Both the position numbers and the translations under genes were made by a program. The notes under the pieces were generated by a model. That model did no database searches and was not told the DNA's origin. It worked only from the letters and a program-made list of their open reading frames with translations. From Ancylothrix sp. D3o (lineage in GTDB: Bacteria; Cyanobacteriota; Cyanobacteriia; Cyanobacteriales; Oscillatoriaceae), in assembly GCF_025370775.1 (NCBI RefSeq), contig NZ_JAMXEX010000001.1:62001-126000 (forward strand): DNA of 64,000 nucleotides. The letters are read 5' to 3'. Shown piece by piece: positions 36,501-45,289 of the stretch (positions are counted from its first letter, which is position 1; each line of letters begins with the position of its first letter).

Positions 36501-37080
36501 AGACGGTATTGCTGCTTACATTAAATCTCGAATGACTGAAAATACTCAGTCTTTGCTTAGTGTCAACGAGCCGGGCACAAAACTAGCAGTTATTCGAGAT
36601 TTGAATAACTTGCTGTTAGATGAAAGCCTTTACACTTCAGACAGATTCCAGGGTGTAACATTATCATCGGAGGCACAAAAGTTAGCCAAAGGCAACTATC
36701 GAAATAATATCGTCCACTTCAACCGCGTGTTAGTCGAATCGATTTATAGCGGTGAACTGATAATGAATGTTGAGTCAATTTTTCCCTATCTGCAAAACAA
36801 ATTAGCCGAGATTTATCCGCAAAAAATTGTTGATGAATTGGATAAACTGCATGAGAGAATTGTGCAATTAATTCAGGATATGTTAAAGGCGGTTGCCAGC
36901 GCTCTTGACGGACAATATCAAAAGAAAATTGTCAAGAAAAGTGAAGCATTGCGTCAGGCAATCAAAAACTTGTTTCAAGGTTTAAAGAACCGGCTCAAAC
37001 AAATTCAAGCCGAATTAGATATTGGCTTAGAAGATGTGGCAGATGCTTTTGATCGGTTATTAAATGCGATTCCTGTTTAG
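33514..37080 (+). CDS. Tape-measure-like coiled-coil protein
   Basis: 1188 residues, almost entirely helical with many coiled-coil stretches (for example LKQIQAELDIGLEDVADAFD near the end) and no transmembrane segment or enzymatic motif seen. Size, composition and position between the tube/chaperone genes and hub D make it the best tape-measure candidate of the cluster. At the usual 0.15 nm per helical residue it would set a tube of roughly 180 nm at most. GACGGAGG precedes ATG 33514. Sequence-level similarity to known tape measures is not recognised; the role is inferred. Confidence 0.72.
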   Translation: MALSLLENLDSLNPQVALSDFTTQLSQPETIFSKVKPQLPNFAEFKDKLNLPNLDLSDIQNKILSVPLSPNELRTELTVKFNSLTTMNLESLSAAIPLPSAETFKNVDLIGEVKSTMESLTQDLSFNLDMGDLPPVVSSMFGEFNEVLNRVEMLPTRTFNALLKIFENLLEKLSNPDELLSQLGSASLSSIFNQQIIALTEKLPSQAIKSLETNINQRREYLAEYQAILNELADPSNLDESTMKELRQKLRQFSVKIEKNEEKIQTAITNLNTFTIESFTTAINQLSQVAATEQNTLPLLPLFEQIQTYLDTINDKVADITAKLRQFTQQIPQLIDTAISKAEELATQATTAITQTIDTGKQVLNQVKDFLSDAIRQIKEFIDQVCAEAINLIKPVKQVCNQASTFLVQNIDTIAGQIQTTTEQLRSAIGEVNGKIETHLNREALEFKINQLLDKVSQVLDSPQVNQVLQEAEDGLKIMTDSLEKVSLKPAFKAVLDKTSDVEKKLRKVDVSKFSAPARGALKVGTLVIKQVDIRGIVNPELKEAFAEILEPIENVVVLIEGEANKITDKIEAFQPGTLIEQFVQPYLDIAVEKINEYKPSILLQPVKDFYHQMLEKMDAINPQHLIDKLEELYQKLVKVIESLSPTIITDFLNKQLQTVTQTLDNIPVEALVQKVTEGLNQVDKLMDTVGLADVLQTDLWLTLEKILSFSFTGTIKKIEALRDRVIQKINPITKQQLNTTLKQLEEAIIDYVETQRQANIGFDLSSLQAAESEYAPVMAETQTQWEEKKALLAQYNPSPELRVYYQDLVERLQKIYDKLNATKPNQINQQVEQLLRDNLDRLKPNKPERRKLNENFNSQQILDNFKHILPEELNRQLITPLTNLLTSLDKLISQPRAVLGDIKLTIQKVDEAPRKLAEVLRNLATNLGNQIRDSINAVKTTVSSLVGEVVTALEDTYNNVVNTVKTLSPHRILNRFEESDFLNFDNFLQKLAQSQDGIAAYIKSRMTENTQSLLSVNEPGTKLAVIRDLNNLLLDESLYTSDRFQGVTLSSEAQKLAKGNYRNNIVHFNRVLVESIYSGELIMNVESIFPYLQNKLAEIYPQKIVDELDKLHERIVQLIQDMLKAVASALDGQYQKKIVKKSEALRQAIKNLFQGLKNRLKQIQAELDIGLEDVADAFDRLLNAIPV

Positions 37081-37092
37081 GGGGTGATTTCG

Positions 37093-38061
37093 ATGTTAAA
37101 GATTAATTACAAAGTCAAACTCGGCAACACTACCTACACGGCAAACGATAAAACGCTGTTACTAGAATTGCGCTCTCAAGCTTCTTTGGAGGTTCCAGTT
37201 AACACTTGCGAAATTGTTTTAGGTATCCCGAAAAATGTGCAGGTGGCTCCAAAAGATCCGGTTTCTATAGAACTGGGTTATGCAAAGGAAACAAAGCTCG
37301 TATTTACAGGAGAAGTTAGAAGTGTAGATTGGGAAATTGAGCGCGTTAATATTGAAGCGACGAGCGCTTTTAGTAAGTTAACTTTGTTGCGCGTAAACCG
37401 GCTTTACGAAAAATCTTATGCCGGGGATATTGTTAAAGATATCCTTAAACAATCAAAGGTGACTGTAGGCAAGGTTGAAAATGGCATCAGATTTTCTTTC
37501 TATGCAGTTGGTGATCACCAAAAGGCTTATGATGGCTTGCATAATTTAGCTCAACAATGCGGTTTTGATATTTATGCAAACGAGCGTGACAAAGCGATTT
37601 TTGCTAAATATAGTCCTGCTACTACTCATACTTTTACCTACGGTGAGGAGCTTCTCAAATACCGCTCGGAACAACCCCAAAAAGCCATCGAAAAAGTTGA
37701 AATTTATGGAGAAAGTCCTGCTAGTTTAGGTCAAGGAGAACAGGCTTATTCTTGGTTGACAAAAAAGGAAGTTAAAGGGGCGGCGGGGAGTGGTGCAAAC
37801 GTTTTGCGATTGGCAGAACCTACGGCACGCAGTCAAGCTGTTGCTCAAACAATTGCCAAGGGAATGCTATCTCATTTAAAACAAAAGCAAGCAGGACAAA
37901 TAACGGTTCTGGGTGCGGCTGCTGTTAAATTAGGCGATGAGATTCAAATCCAAAAAATGCCAATTAAAAAGCAAAATGGCAGTTTTAAAGTGACGGCAGT
38001 TAAGCATATTATCAATCGTCGTCAGGGATTTTTAACCGTAATTGATTGGGAGGCTAAATAA
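37093..38061 (+). CDS. Late control D-like baseplate hub
   Basis: 322 residues of the phage late control D/gp27-like hub family. LLLELRSQASLEVPVNTCEI at the start, then YAKETKLVFTGEVRSVDWEI, SYAGDIVKDILKQSKV and C-terminal LGDEIQIQKMPIKKQNGSFK match this fold. ATG 37093 is preceded by GGGGTGAT; an in-frame GTG at 37084 overlaps that site. The stop overlaps the next start (TAATG at 38059-38063), so D and V are translationally coupled, as expected for proteins that assemble together. Confidence 0.88.
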   Translation: MLKINYKVKLGNTTYTANDKTLLLELRSQASLEVPVNTCEIVLGIPKNVQVAPKDPVSIELGYAKETKLVFTGEVRSVDWEIERVNIEATSAFSKLTLLRVNRLYEKSYAGDIVKDILKQSKVTVGKVENGIRFSFYAVGDHQKAYDGLHNLAQQCGFDIYANERDKAIFAKYSPATTHTFTYGEELLKYRSEQPQKAIEKVEIYGESPASLGQGEQAYSWLTKKEVKGAAGSGANVLRLAEPTARSQAVAQTIAKGMLSHLKQKQAGQITVLGAAAVKLGDEIQIQKMPIKKQNGSFKVTAVKHIINRRQGFLTVIDWEAK

Positions 38062-39008
38062 TGGATTCAATTATTGGGGTAATGCAAAAAGTTGCCCAAC
38101 AAGAAGCCCAAAAAATTTATACGACTGAATTGGGCATTGTTACGGCAATATTTCCTCATGCTTCTGATAGCGATAAGGACAATTACCAATGTTCGGTGAA
38201 GTTGAAGAATAAAAAACAACCGGATGGTAAGGATTTTGAACTGCGGAAAGTGCCGGTTGTTACGCCTCATATTGGATTGGCTAATATTCCCAATGTGGGG
38301 GATTTAGTATTGGTAACTTTTGTGGGAGGTGATATTAATGCTCCGATTATTATTGGCCGGTTGTATAATGGTGAAGACCAACCGCCGATCAATAAGGAAA
38401 AGGAATTTTTGCTGCAACATGGCAGGGAAAAAGGCGGGAGTTTAAAAATTAATCAAAAGGGAGAAATTACGATTACCAGTAAGGATGAAAAGCAGGTGAT
38501 TACTGTTAATGATGAGAAAGTTGATGTGACGAATGAAAAATGCCATTTAACTTTGGAGGGGGGAGATGCGACGCTGAAAAATGAGAAATCTAAAGTTGTT
38601 CTTAGTGAGGACAATATTACTGTGGATAATGGCACTTGCCAATTAACTTTAGAAGGCGGAGATGCGACGCTTAAAAATGACAGATGTAAAATGGTTTTCA
38701 GTGGCGGCGATATTACTATTGATAACGGCACTTGTAAAATAAAAATTGAGGCCGGTGGTATTACAATTGATGCTGCAAGTAATAACGTGACTGTCAAAAG
38801 TATGGGCAGTATTAAAATAGGTGATGCTGCTACCGGCTCGATTCAAGTTGGCGGAAGAGTTGCAGCAAATGCGGTGGGTGATAATGATGATATTATCCTC
38901 AGTACGCACACTCATATGGGCAATTTAGGTGCGCCTTGTCCGATTTTAGTACCCACAGAAAAGATTAATTCTATTCAAGCTAAAGCTAGAAATACAAAGG
39001 TTGGATGA
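38061..39008 (+). CDS. gpV/gp5-like spike with beta-helix repeats
   Basis: 315 residues. The OB-fold part is at about 20-115 (GIVTAIFPHASDSDKDNYQC, ending GDINAPIIIGRLYNGED). The rest is a beta-helical needle with three near-identical units built on CQLTLEGGDATLKN and NITVDNGTC. Each unit carries a Cys at the same place, which could stack along the trimer. The C-terminal HTHMGNLGAPCPILVPTEK resembles spike ends that bind a tip. It overlaps the D gene by one base. It is the counterpart of the C-terminal two thirds of the eCIS VgrG protein, here split into D and V. Confidence 0.88.
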   Translation: MDSIIGVMQKVAQQEAQKIYTTELGIVTAIFPHASDSDKDNYQCSVKLKNKKQPDGKDFELRKVPVVTPHIGLANIPNVGDLVLVTFVGGDINAPIIIGRLYNGEDQPPINKEKEFLLQHGREKGGSLKINQKGEITITSKDEKQVITVNDEKVDVTNEKCHLTLEGGDATLKNEKSKVVLSEDNITVDNGTCQLTLEGGDATLKNDRCKMVFSGGDITIDNGTCKIKIEAGGITIDAASNNVTVKSMGSIKIGDAATGSIQVGGRVAANAVGDNDDIILSTHTHMGNLGAPCPILVPTEKINSIQAKARNTKVG

Positions 39009-39048
39009 TTGTGAATTTTTTTGAAAAAACGACATTTGGAAACACATT

Positions 39049-39582
39049 ATGGTTAGAATAAAAGGGGCAAACAGCGATTATGTGTACACCGGCAATCCTC
39101 AACAGCCCATCGAGGAAAATAAAGAAGCTGATCCGTTATATCTAAAGATTTTTATCTGTCCGAATGATATGCCAAGTCGCATCGAAAAACCTCATGCAAA
39201 TGGTTGGTGCGAGGGTACAGATCACCAATGTCCCGATGATAGTTCAGATAAAAAAGCCGGTCATGCGATGATTTGTTTGGATGAAAAAGAAGGCATTTCT
39301 TTAGTAACAAAAAATCAGATTATCGCCAAAGGCAACTTTACAGTAGAAATCGATGCTAAAAAATCCATTGAAGTTACAGACAAAGTTATCTCAGTTAGCG
39401 TAGGTGAGACGGTGATAAAAATTGCCGACGGCGAAATTCAGATATCCCAAAACGACAAACCAATTTCAATTTCTGGGAATTTAGCCATTAGTGGAAACAT
39501 CAAAGTTACCGGCAAAATTGACCTCACTCAAGCTGATGTAACTTTTTCCCCAGCAACCCTTCAAAAAATCAAACAATCTTGA
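39049..39582 (+). CDS. Cys-rich spike-tip candidate
   Basis: 177 residues, no family recognised. The N-terminal 75 residues have Cys/His pairs (IFICPNDMPSRIEKPHANGW, CEGTDHQC, then GHAMICLD) that could bind a metal ion. The rest is beta-strand repeats like those of the spike (KGNFTVEIDAKKSIEVTDKV, KIADGEIQISQNDKPISISG). The gene is directly after spike V, where a PAAR tip gene would be, and the cluster has no PAAR gene. A tip or spike extension stabilised by a metal ion is therefore inferred. Confidence 0.6.
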   Translation: MVRIKGANSDYVYTGNPQQPIEENKEADPLYLKIFICPNDMPSRIEKPHANGWCEGTDHQCPDDSSDKKAGHAMICLDEKEGISLVTKNQIIAKGNFTVEIDAKKSIEVTDKVISVSVGETVIKIADGEIQISQNDKPISISGNLAISGNIKVTGKIDLTQADVTFSPATLQKIKQS

Positions 39583-39591
39583 GACTAAACT

Positions 39592-40044
39592 ATGCCAGAG
39601 GATCTAAAACTAACACTCTACAATACCCGGAATTCTAAAGCTGAAAATCGCCAATTAATCAGAATTGCCGATTGGCAAGATGTAGATTTAGAAGCCGAAA
39701 ATCGTGATTTAATCACCGTTTCGGAAATGGATAATCTCATTCAAGCGATTTTAAATCGACTTTATACCCGCCAAGGAGAACTCGAAAATTTAGGACATCC
39801 CGATTATGGTTCGCGTTTATATCTATTAGCCGGTGAACCTAACAACCTAAGAACTCAAACATTAGCTAATATTTATATCCGCGAATGTTTGCAACAAGAA
39901 CCACGAATCGAAGAGATCATTGAGATAACAGTACAACCGGCCTCTCGCTTAAAAGAACCTAACACTCTCAAAGCCAAAATCATTGTAAAAGCGATAGATT
40001 TTGATACGCCGGTGACTGTAGACCTCTCGATAGTTGCAAGTTAA
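39592..40044 (+). CDS. gp25/gpW-like baseplate wedge of second system
   Basis: 150 residues: VSEMDNLIQAILNRLYTRQG, LGHPDYGSRLYLLAGEPNN and IYIRECLQQEPRIEEI fit the gpW/gp25/DUF2634-type wedge. It lies just before the J gene, the canonical order W-J-I. The counterpart in the eCIS locus is at 2731-3144. The N-terminal 40 residues are an extra polar extension. Confidence 0.87.
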   Translation: MPEDLKLTLYNTRNSKAENRQLIRIADWQDVDLEAENRDLITVSEMDNLIQAILNRLYTRQGELENLGHPDYGSRLYLLAGEPNNLRTQTLANIYIRECLQQEPRIEEIIEITVQPASRLKEPNTLKAKIIVKAIDFDTPVTVDLSIVAS

Positions 40045-40068
40045 ATTAAAAACAAAAAAAGGGTTATT

Positions 40069-42567
40069 ATGGTATTCGATAAGAAGAATTTTAACGAAAT
40101 ATTTGAGGCAATGAGGGAGCGCACCAGCCCCACCCTCACCGACTTTCAAACCGGCAGCGTAGTGCGTACCCTATACGAATCCTTTGCCTATGAAATCGCC
40201 GTTTTGTATGAAGAAATGCAGCAGGTTTACCTATCAGCGTATGTCGATACTGCTGAAGGAATCGATCTCGATAAAGTCGTTGCAATTTTAGGAATTAAAC
40301 GCGGCGAACCAGATTATGCTACAGGAATAGTCACATTTGAGCGTGATTTAGGAATAGAAGAAAATATCATTATTCCCTTGGGAATTTTAGTCACAACAGA
40401 AGATACTGAAGAATCGCCAAAAAAATCTTATAGAACCATTGAACCGCAAATTTTTTACTCTACAGAAAACTTTGTAGATGTACGCGTACAAGCGATCCAA
40501 GCCGGAGAAACAGAAGTTACTCCCGCCCAAACTATCACCATTATGCCCCTACCAATACCAGGGATAAAAGCAGTTAACAATGTCGAAGCAATTGTCTTTA
40601 CCGGCAAGCTGCGGGAGACAGACGAACAACTGCGGGAACGAGCGAAAAAAGCTTTAATTGCTGCTAGTAATGCCAATACTACATCAATCGAAAGCGCTCT
40701 TTTGAGCTTGCCCGGAGTCAGGGAAGTTAAAGTTAGAGAAAATTTTTACTACGCTCAAGGAAAAGTTACCCTATCCCTTAACGAATCCGTATCAGAAATA
40801 AAAATACCCAGAGGAACAGAATTAACAATTAACATTCAAAATACCACTAAAAAATTTGCCACCACAGAAACAACCACTTTTAGCGGTAACAGAGTCGAAT
40901 TAAAAGTTCAAGCCTTAATAGGAGGAAAGGCAGGAGAATTAAACCAAAATTATACAACTCAGTGGCAACCATTACGAATTAATGATCTGAGTTTTAATGT
41001 CAGCAATCTTGAACCTATCGAATTGCGAGATTTTGGCATGATTGAAGTATTTGTAGATGGGATAGATTTTACAGATACTAATAAAGTGACACTAATTAAA
41101 CAGGAAATTGAACGAGTAAGGGCAGCAGGAATTTATGCCATCTTAAAGCCGGCTACACCCATACAAGTAGATGGAATTTTCTACATAGAATTAGATGAGA
41201 GTTTGCACCTTTCTACCGTCGAAAGATATCAAATTGAGCAACAAGTAACACAGGCAATAAACGCCTTCCTAAAAACTCAGCAAATGGGAAAACCCCTATT
41301 AATTTCTCAACTCACCCGCAAAATTTTAGACACTCCAAATGTCAACGACTTATTAAACTTTACCATCACCACAACGCAGCAAACAAGCAACCAACCAGAC
41401 ATCACACATTATGACTCCTCTATCAGACGCTTAGAAGCCGATATTCTCGAAAAATTCGTTGCTCATTCCATTCTTGTTGCATCGGAAATTAAACCTTTAA
41501 TCGTAGACGTGGAAGTGAAAGTACAAAATTTAAACGAAGCAATTTATCAAAGCTTTTTGCAAGCACTGCAAAGTTATTTCCAAATTCTTCAAGTGGGCGA
41601 AAATCTCACCCTGAGTGGAATTAAAGCTCAACTCTACAACCGAGACGTAGAAGTAGAAGTGCAAATTTTACCCAATTTATGGCATCCCACCATCAAGTTT
41701 GATGGCGAAACAGTGCCGGTGAGTTTTGTAGAAAAAGTACAACTCGGTAAAACTTTTATTTACTCACGCTTCTTGACAATTACCGGCGCAGTAAAATTAA
41801 CCTTACCCATCACAATTACCCGTCAAGACAAAGACAAAGTAATAACACGAGTGCGACAAGCATTTAAAGATTACCTCGAACAACTAAAACCCGAGGAAAA
41901 CATCAAAATTGAAAAATTTGTTGAGCAGGCGCGGAAAGTTTTATCGGTTCTTGATGTCGATTGGAAATTAGCTGATTTTCAAATATTAGATATAGAAAAT
42001 GCTCGTGATCGCATTGATCTTGATAAAGAAGAAATTCGCGTCGAACCGTTTGAAAAACCCCAGATAGCCGATGATTTTGCCATCGATAGCGATATTAACC
42101 CCGTACCAGTCGCTATTACTAAATTACACCTGAGATTAAATAGCAGCGGCTTACCACCAGAAAATATCAATATCGAAGAATTAAAAACCGCCATGACAGA
42201 GGCTTTAAGAAGTCTGTTTACTCCCGCCTTTACCCAACAGTTACCGACTTTGGATGTGGGTGTAAATCTTGACTACAATCAATTACGAATCCACTTGCTA
42301 TCATTAATTCGTGCTCGCGCTAACAATATTCCTTTAGCCACCCTGCAAACTCTCATTCCTGCCGGTGAAAATAGCCCCCGAATCATTGATTTTACCCGCA
42401 TTTTTCTACGCGGCGCAGACTATATCCTCGATACCTTAGAATTAACAGCGCGAGAAACTATTTTCACCCAAGATATTCCCATTCGGATTGTCGAACGGGC
42501 ACAACTGCAATCCCTCAATCTCAGCGGGGATAACTTACAAATTCTTGTGGAAATTACCGGAGGTTAA
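40069..42567 (+). CDS. Baseplate J-like wedge protein of second system
   Basis: 832 residues. The J-type start is clear: LTDFQTGSVVRTLYESFAYE, then VDTAEGIDLDKVVAILGIKR and LRETDEQLRERAKKALIAAS. It is much longer than P2 gpJ (about 300) because the C-terminal 450 residues add several further domains, including segments IKPLIVDVEVKVQNLNEAIY and LTITGAVKLTLPITITRQDK that look like repeated ring-forming modules. The stop is followed within a few bases by the gpI-like gene, whose ribosome site GGAGG lies inside the end of this gene. Confidence 0.88.
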   Translation: MVFDKKNFNEIFEAMRERTSPTLTDFQTGSVVRTLYESFAYEIAVLYEEMQQVYLSAYVDTAEGIDLDKVVAILGIKRGEPDYATGIVTFERDLGIEENIIIPLGILVTTEDTEESPKKSYRTIEPQIFYSTENFVDVRVQAIQAGETEVTPAQTITIMPLPIPGIKAVNNVEAIVFTGKLRETDEQLRERAKKALIAASNANTTSIESALLSLPGVREVKVRENFYYAQGKVTLSLNESVSEIKIPRGTELTINIQNTTKKFATTETTTFSGNRVELKVQALIGGKAGELNQNYTTQWQPLRINDLSFNVSNLEPIELRDFGMIEVFVDGIDFTDTNKVTLIKQEIERVRAAGIYAILKPATPIQVDGIFYIELDESLHLSTVERYQIEQQVTQAINAFLKTQQMGKPLLISQLTRKILDTPNVNDLLNFTITTTQQTSNQPDITHYDSSIRRLEADILEKFVAHSILVASEIKPLIVDVEVKVQNLNEAIYQSFLQALQSYFQILQVGENLTLSGIKAQLYNRDVEVEVQILPNLWHPTIKFDGETVPVSFVEKVQLGKTFIYSRFLTITGAVKLTLPITITRQDKDKVITRVRQAFKDYLEQLKPEENIKIEKFVEQARKVLSVLDVDWKLADFQILDIENARDRIDLDKEEIRVEPFEKPQIADDFAIDSDINPVPVAITKLHLRLNSSGLPPENINIEELKTAMTEALRSLFTPAFTQQLPTLDVGVNLDYNQLRIHLLSLIRARANNIPLATLQTLIPAGENSPRIIDFTRIFLRGADYILDTLELTARETIFTQDIPIRIVERAQLQSLNLSGDNLQILVEITGG

Positions 42568-42572
42568 TTATT

Positions 42573-44705
42573 ATGGAAAAACTCGGTAAAACACTCAACA
42601 TTGCCAGTCGTTTACCCCACTTTTACGACACAAAAAATGCCGGCAGTCTGCTTTATCAATTTATCGATGTTTTTGGCTACATCATTGAGCAAGCCGAAAC
42701 AGATTTAATGGAAGTGATGCGTGCTCATCACGTCGATACTGCCAGCAATGAAGATTCTCAAGGCTTTATTGGCAAGCAAAAAGGCGATTTAGATAAAATT
42801 TTTACCCTCTATTTAGAAACATTGGGGGGTACTTCACAACTAATTCAAATTAGTGATCGCTTTACTGCCGGTTCCATTAAAAACGTCAATAGTTTTGTCT
42901 ACCAACTGCAAACCAATACAGACGAAGTATCTCAATATTTACGCGAAAATTTTTCGCCAATAACCAAAGATTTTCTTGAGCGCTACCAAGCAACCGGCCC
43001 AAGTTTTCATCAAGATTCGTTTAAAAACTTGCCGAAATTAGCCATTTCCATTTTAGTCGCTGAAAATCCCCTCAGTAAGTATCTCAAAACTCAACTTGAT
43101 GCCAAAAGCAAAGAGATTTTAAGTTACTATGATGGCAGTGAGCCGGTGCCCCAACCGCTGCAAGAAATTTTGCTCACCTTACTCAATAAACAACTCACTA
43201 ATCCATATTTTTATACCAGAAACAAGGCATACTTTCACAGTTTACCCCTCCTAGAAATTATCAAGCAACTTCTCGCCGCGCCAACCACTTATGAATATCG
43301 TTTGCGACTACACCGGCTGCTTTTAGAAACAGCTTATCCACAATATATCCAGCCGAGCAATATTCCTTCAAAAGCCGAAGTTGAAAACATCTTAATTCAA
43401 GAACTCAACCGCTTTTTAGAAGCTTATAAACGGGAAGGGAAAACCGCAGAAAATCTTTGCAATCTCACCAAACAAAATCGGCTACTCTTAGAAATTACTT
43501 ATCCCAACGAATTAGAAAAAAGTTATGCTCCTTATCGGGAAAGACTCAAAGGAATCATCAGCATTTTGCGGAGAGGTGCAGCCACTCGTCAAGGCATTCT
43601 TGATTTAGTTGCTGCCAACTTGGGAATATTAGGTGAATCTGACGCAGCACTGGCGGCTAAAAAACAAATTCGCATCGAAGAATTTGACCCAGAAATTATG
43701 TTTGTGCGTCCTCCTATCGGAGAATCAGAGTCAGAAGAAGTTATTGTTTTACGTTCTTCTAATAACTCATTTGATACCGGCGCCTATGATGTTTCATTTT
43801 TTGATGATAGGGAACCACATCTTGTAAATTCAGCCTGCGGCTATTTATTAAGGCTGTTTCAAGAATTTACAACCTTTAATCCTAATGCCGAACCCTCGGA
43901 AATAGAAATTAAAGTGGAAATTGCCCCCATTTTACCAGTTGAAAAGTTATACAATCCTCGGATTGTTCATGTTAATACCGGCGAAGTTATTAGTTATGAG
44001 GGCGCTGTCAAAGCCGGTGATGTATTATTATTTAGGAGGGATACTGTATTAGTTAATGGTCAACCTTATTACATCCAAAATCCTCCCCCTTTATTGCCTA
44101 TAAATATCTCTAAATGGCGTTTTGAAGCCCAACTTGTGCCAGATTATCCCCTAGGCTTATTCAATCAAAAAAATTACAACCTCAGTACCCTGGGATTTGC
44201 ACAAATTGCCGTCTATTTAGAGATGAGAATTTACAAACTTAATCCGGGGAGGTTTGAAGTAATAATTCCTTGGGATATTCCGGGGTACACCGATAAATTT
44301 GATGAAGCACTAGATCATCCGCGCAACCAAATTGCTAATATTATCAATCATGTCAAAGCAGCCGGAGTTTTAGCCATCATTAATTATGAAAAATTCCTCT
44401 GCTCTCATCACGATCTAGCTGTACAATTGACCATAGAACGCTCCCCATTTCTGGACGAACACATTAGCGAAGAAAAGTTTAATCTTTTAGGATTAAAAAT
44501 TCCTTATTCTGATGATATTCGTCAAGAAATGCGTGATAGAATACTAACATCAGGATTTGATTACGCTACATTTGACTCTGGTAGTAGCTTTGCTTCTGGC
44601 CGCGCTTCCTACCCCGATGAAAATTACCATGAAATGAGCGATAAATTGGTAATTAGTGGTGTCTTCGATTATACCGAGTTTGATTCTGGCAACACTTTTG
44701 AGTAA
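42573..44705 (+). CDS. gpI-like tail protein (wedge/fibre connector)
   Basis: 710 residues in the gpI position after J. The start SRLPHFYDTKNAGSLLYQFI and DVFGYIIEQAETDLMEVMRA matches the phage tail protein I-like N-terminal region of eCIS/tailocin wedges (Afp12 type). The rest is long helical regions and a beta-rich part. The C-terminus has two similar units around GFDYATFDSGSSF and VFDYTEFDSGNTF, probably a fibre-docking repeat. The ribosome site is GGAGG within the end of the J gene, so J and I are translationally coupled. Confidence 0.82.
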   Translation: MEKLGKTLNIASRLPHFYDTKNAGSLLYQFIDVFGYIIEQAETDLMEVMRAHHVDTASNEDSQGFIGKQKGDLDKIFTLYLETLGGTSQLIQISDRFTAGSIKNVNSFVYQLQTNTDEVSQYLRENFSPITKDFLERYQATGPSFHQDSFKNLPKLAISILVAENPLSKYLKTQLDAKSKEILSYYDGSEPVPQPLQEILLTLLNKQLTNPYFYTRNKAYFHSLPLLEIIKQLLAAPTTYEYRLRLHRLLLETAYPQYIQPSNIPSKAEVENILIQELNRFLEAYKREGKTAENLCNLTKQNRLLLEITYPNELEKSYAPYRERLKGIISILRRGAATRQGILDLVAANLGILGESDAALAAKKQIRIEEFDPEIMFVRPPIGESESEEVIVLRSSNNSFDTGAYDVSFFDDREPHLVNSACGYLLRLFQEFTTFNPNAEPSEIEIKVEIAPILPVEKLYNPRIVHVNTGEVISYEGAVKAGDVLLFRRDTVLVNGQPYYIQNPPPLLPINISKWRFEAQLVPDYPLGLFNQKNYNLSTLGFAQIAVYLEMRIYKLNPGRFEVIIPWDIPGYTDKFDEALDHPRNQIANIINHVKAAGVLAIINYEKFLCSHHDLAVQLTIERSPFLDEHISEEKFNLLGLKIPYSDDIRQEMRDRILTSGFDYATFDSGSSFASGRASYPDENYHEMSDKLVISGVFDYTEFDSGNTFE

Positions 44706-44729
44706 CTAACAAATCAGGAGATTAAAGAT

Positions 44730-45245
44730 ATGATAATAGCTGATGCAATGGACATGAAAGGCAGACTAACTATTCAACGATTCAATGGCGAAGGAAAACT
44801 GATCAATGAAGTTGAAGCCAATAATTTCATTGTTTATACAGGCCGAGATTTAGTTGCTAAAATGTTTTTAAATCAACAAATTGATCCCATTCGTTATTTA
44901 GCAGTTGGTACCGGCGCAAATTCAGTAAACCCCATCACCGATACCGGCTTACAACAAGAGGTATTTCGCAAAGAAATAAAACCCATTGATCTTTCCAGAG
45001 ACTTAAGTGATTCTGATGAAATTGCAATTCAAGTAGACGGCGGAGTTATTAAGCAAAAAAATCGCAAAGTCAGAGTTGCTGTTGATTTAGACTTTGCCGA
45101 ACCCAGCAATCAACCCATAGTCTTAACAGAAGCTGGCTTATTTAATGCCGCCGAAGGAGGAATTATGTACAATCGCGTTGTTTTTCCTACCATTAGCAAA
45201 ACCTCAGATTTCAAGCTAACCCTAGTTTGGGAAATCATTTTTTAA
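44730..45245 (+). CDS. Tail-fibre or baseplate accessory protein
   Basis: 171 residues, beta-rich, with NNFIVYTGRDLVAKMFLNQQ, PIRYLAVGTGANSVNPITDT and a C-terminal FKLTLVWEIIF. This is a common phage protein found between wedge and fibre genes, with unknown fine role. AGGAGATTAAAGAT precedes ATG 44730. The next two genes are fibre/collar proteins, which suggests an adaptor function. Confidence 0.7.
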   Translation: MIIADAMDMKGRLTIQRFNGEGKLINEVEANNFIVYTGRDLVAKMFLNQQIDPIRYLAVGTGANSVNPITDTGLQQEVFRKEIKPIDLSRDLSDSDEIAIQVDGGVIKQKNRKVRVAVDLDFAEPSNQPIVLTEAGLFNAAEGGIMYNRVVFPTISKTSDFKLTLVWEIIF

Positions 45246-45289
45246 ATCCGTTAAATTGTCACACCAAAAATTAAGCCAAGGTCAAAATA

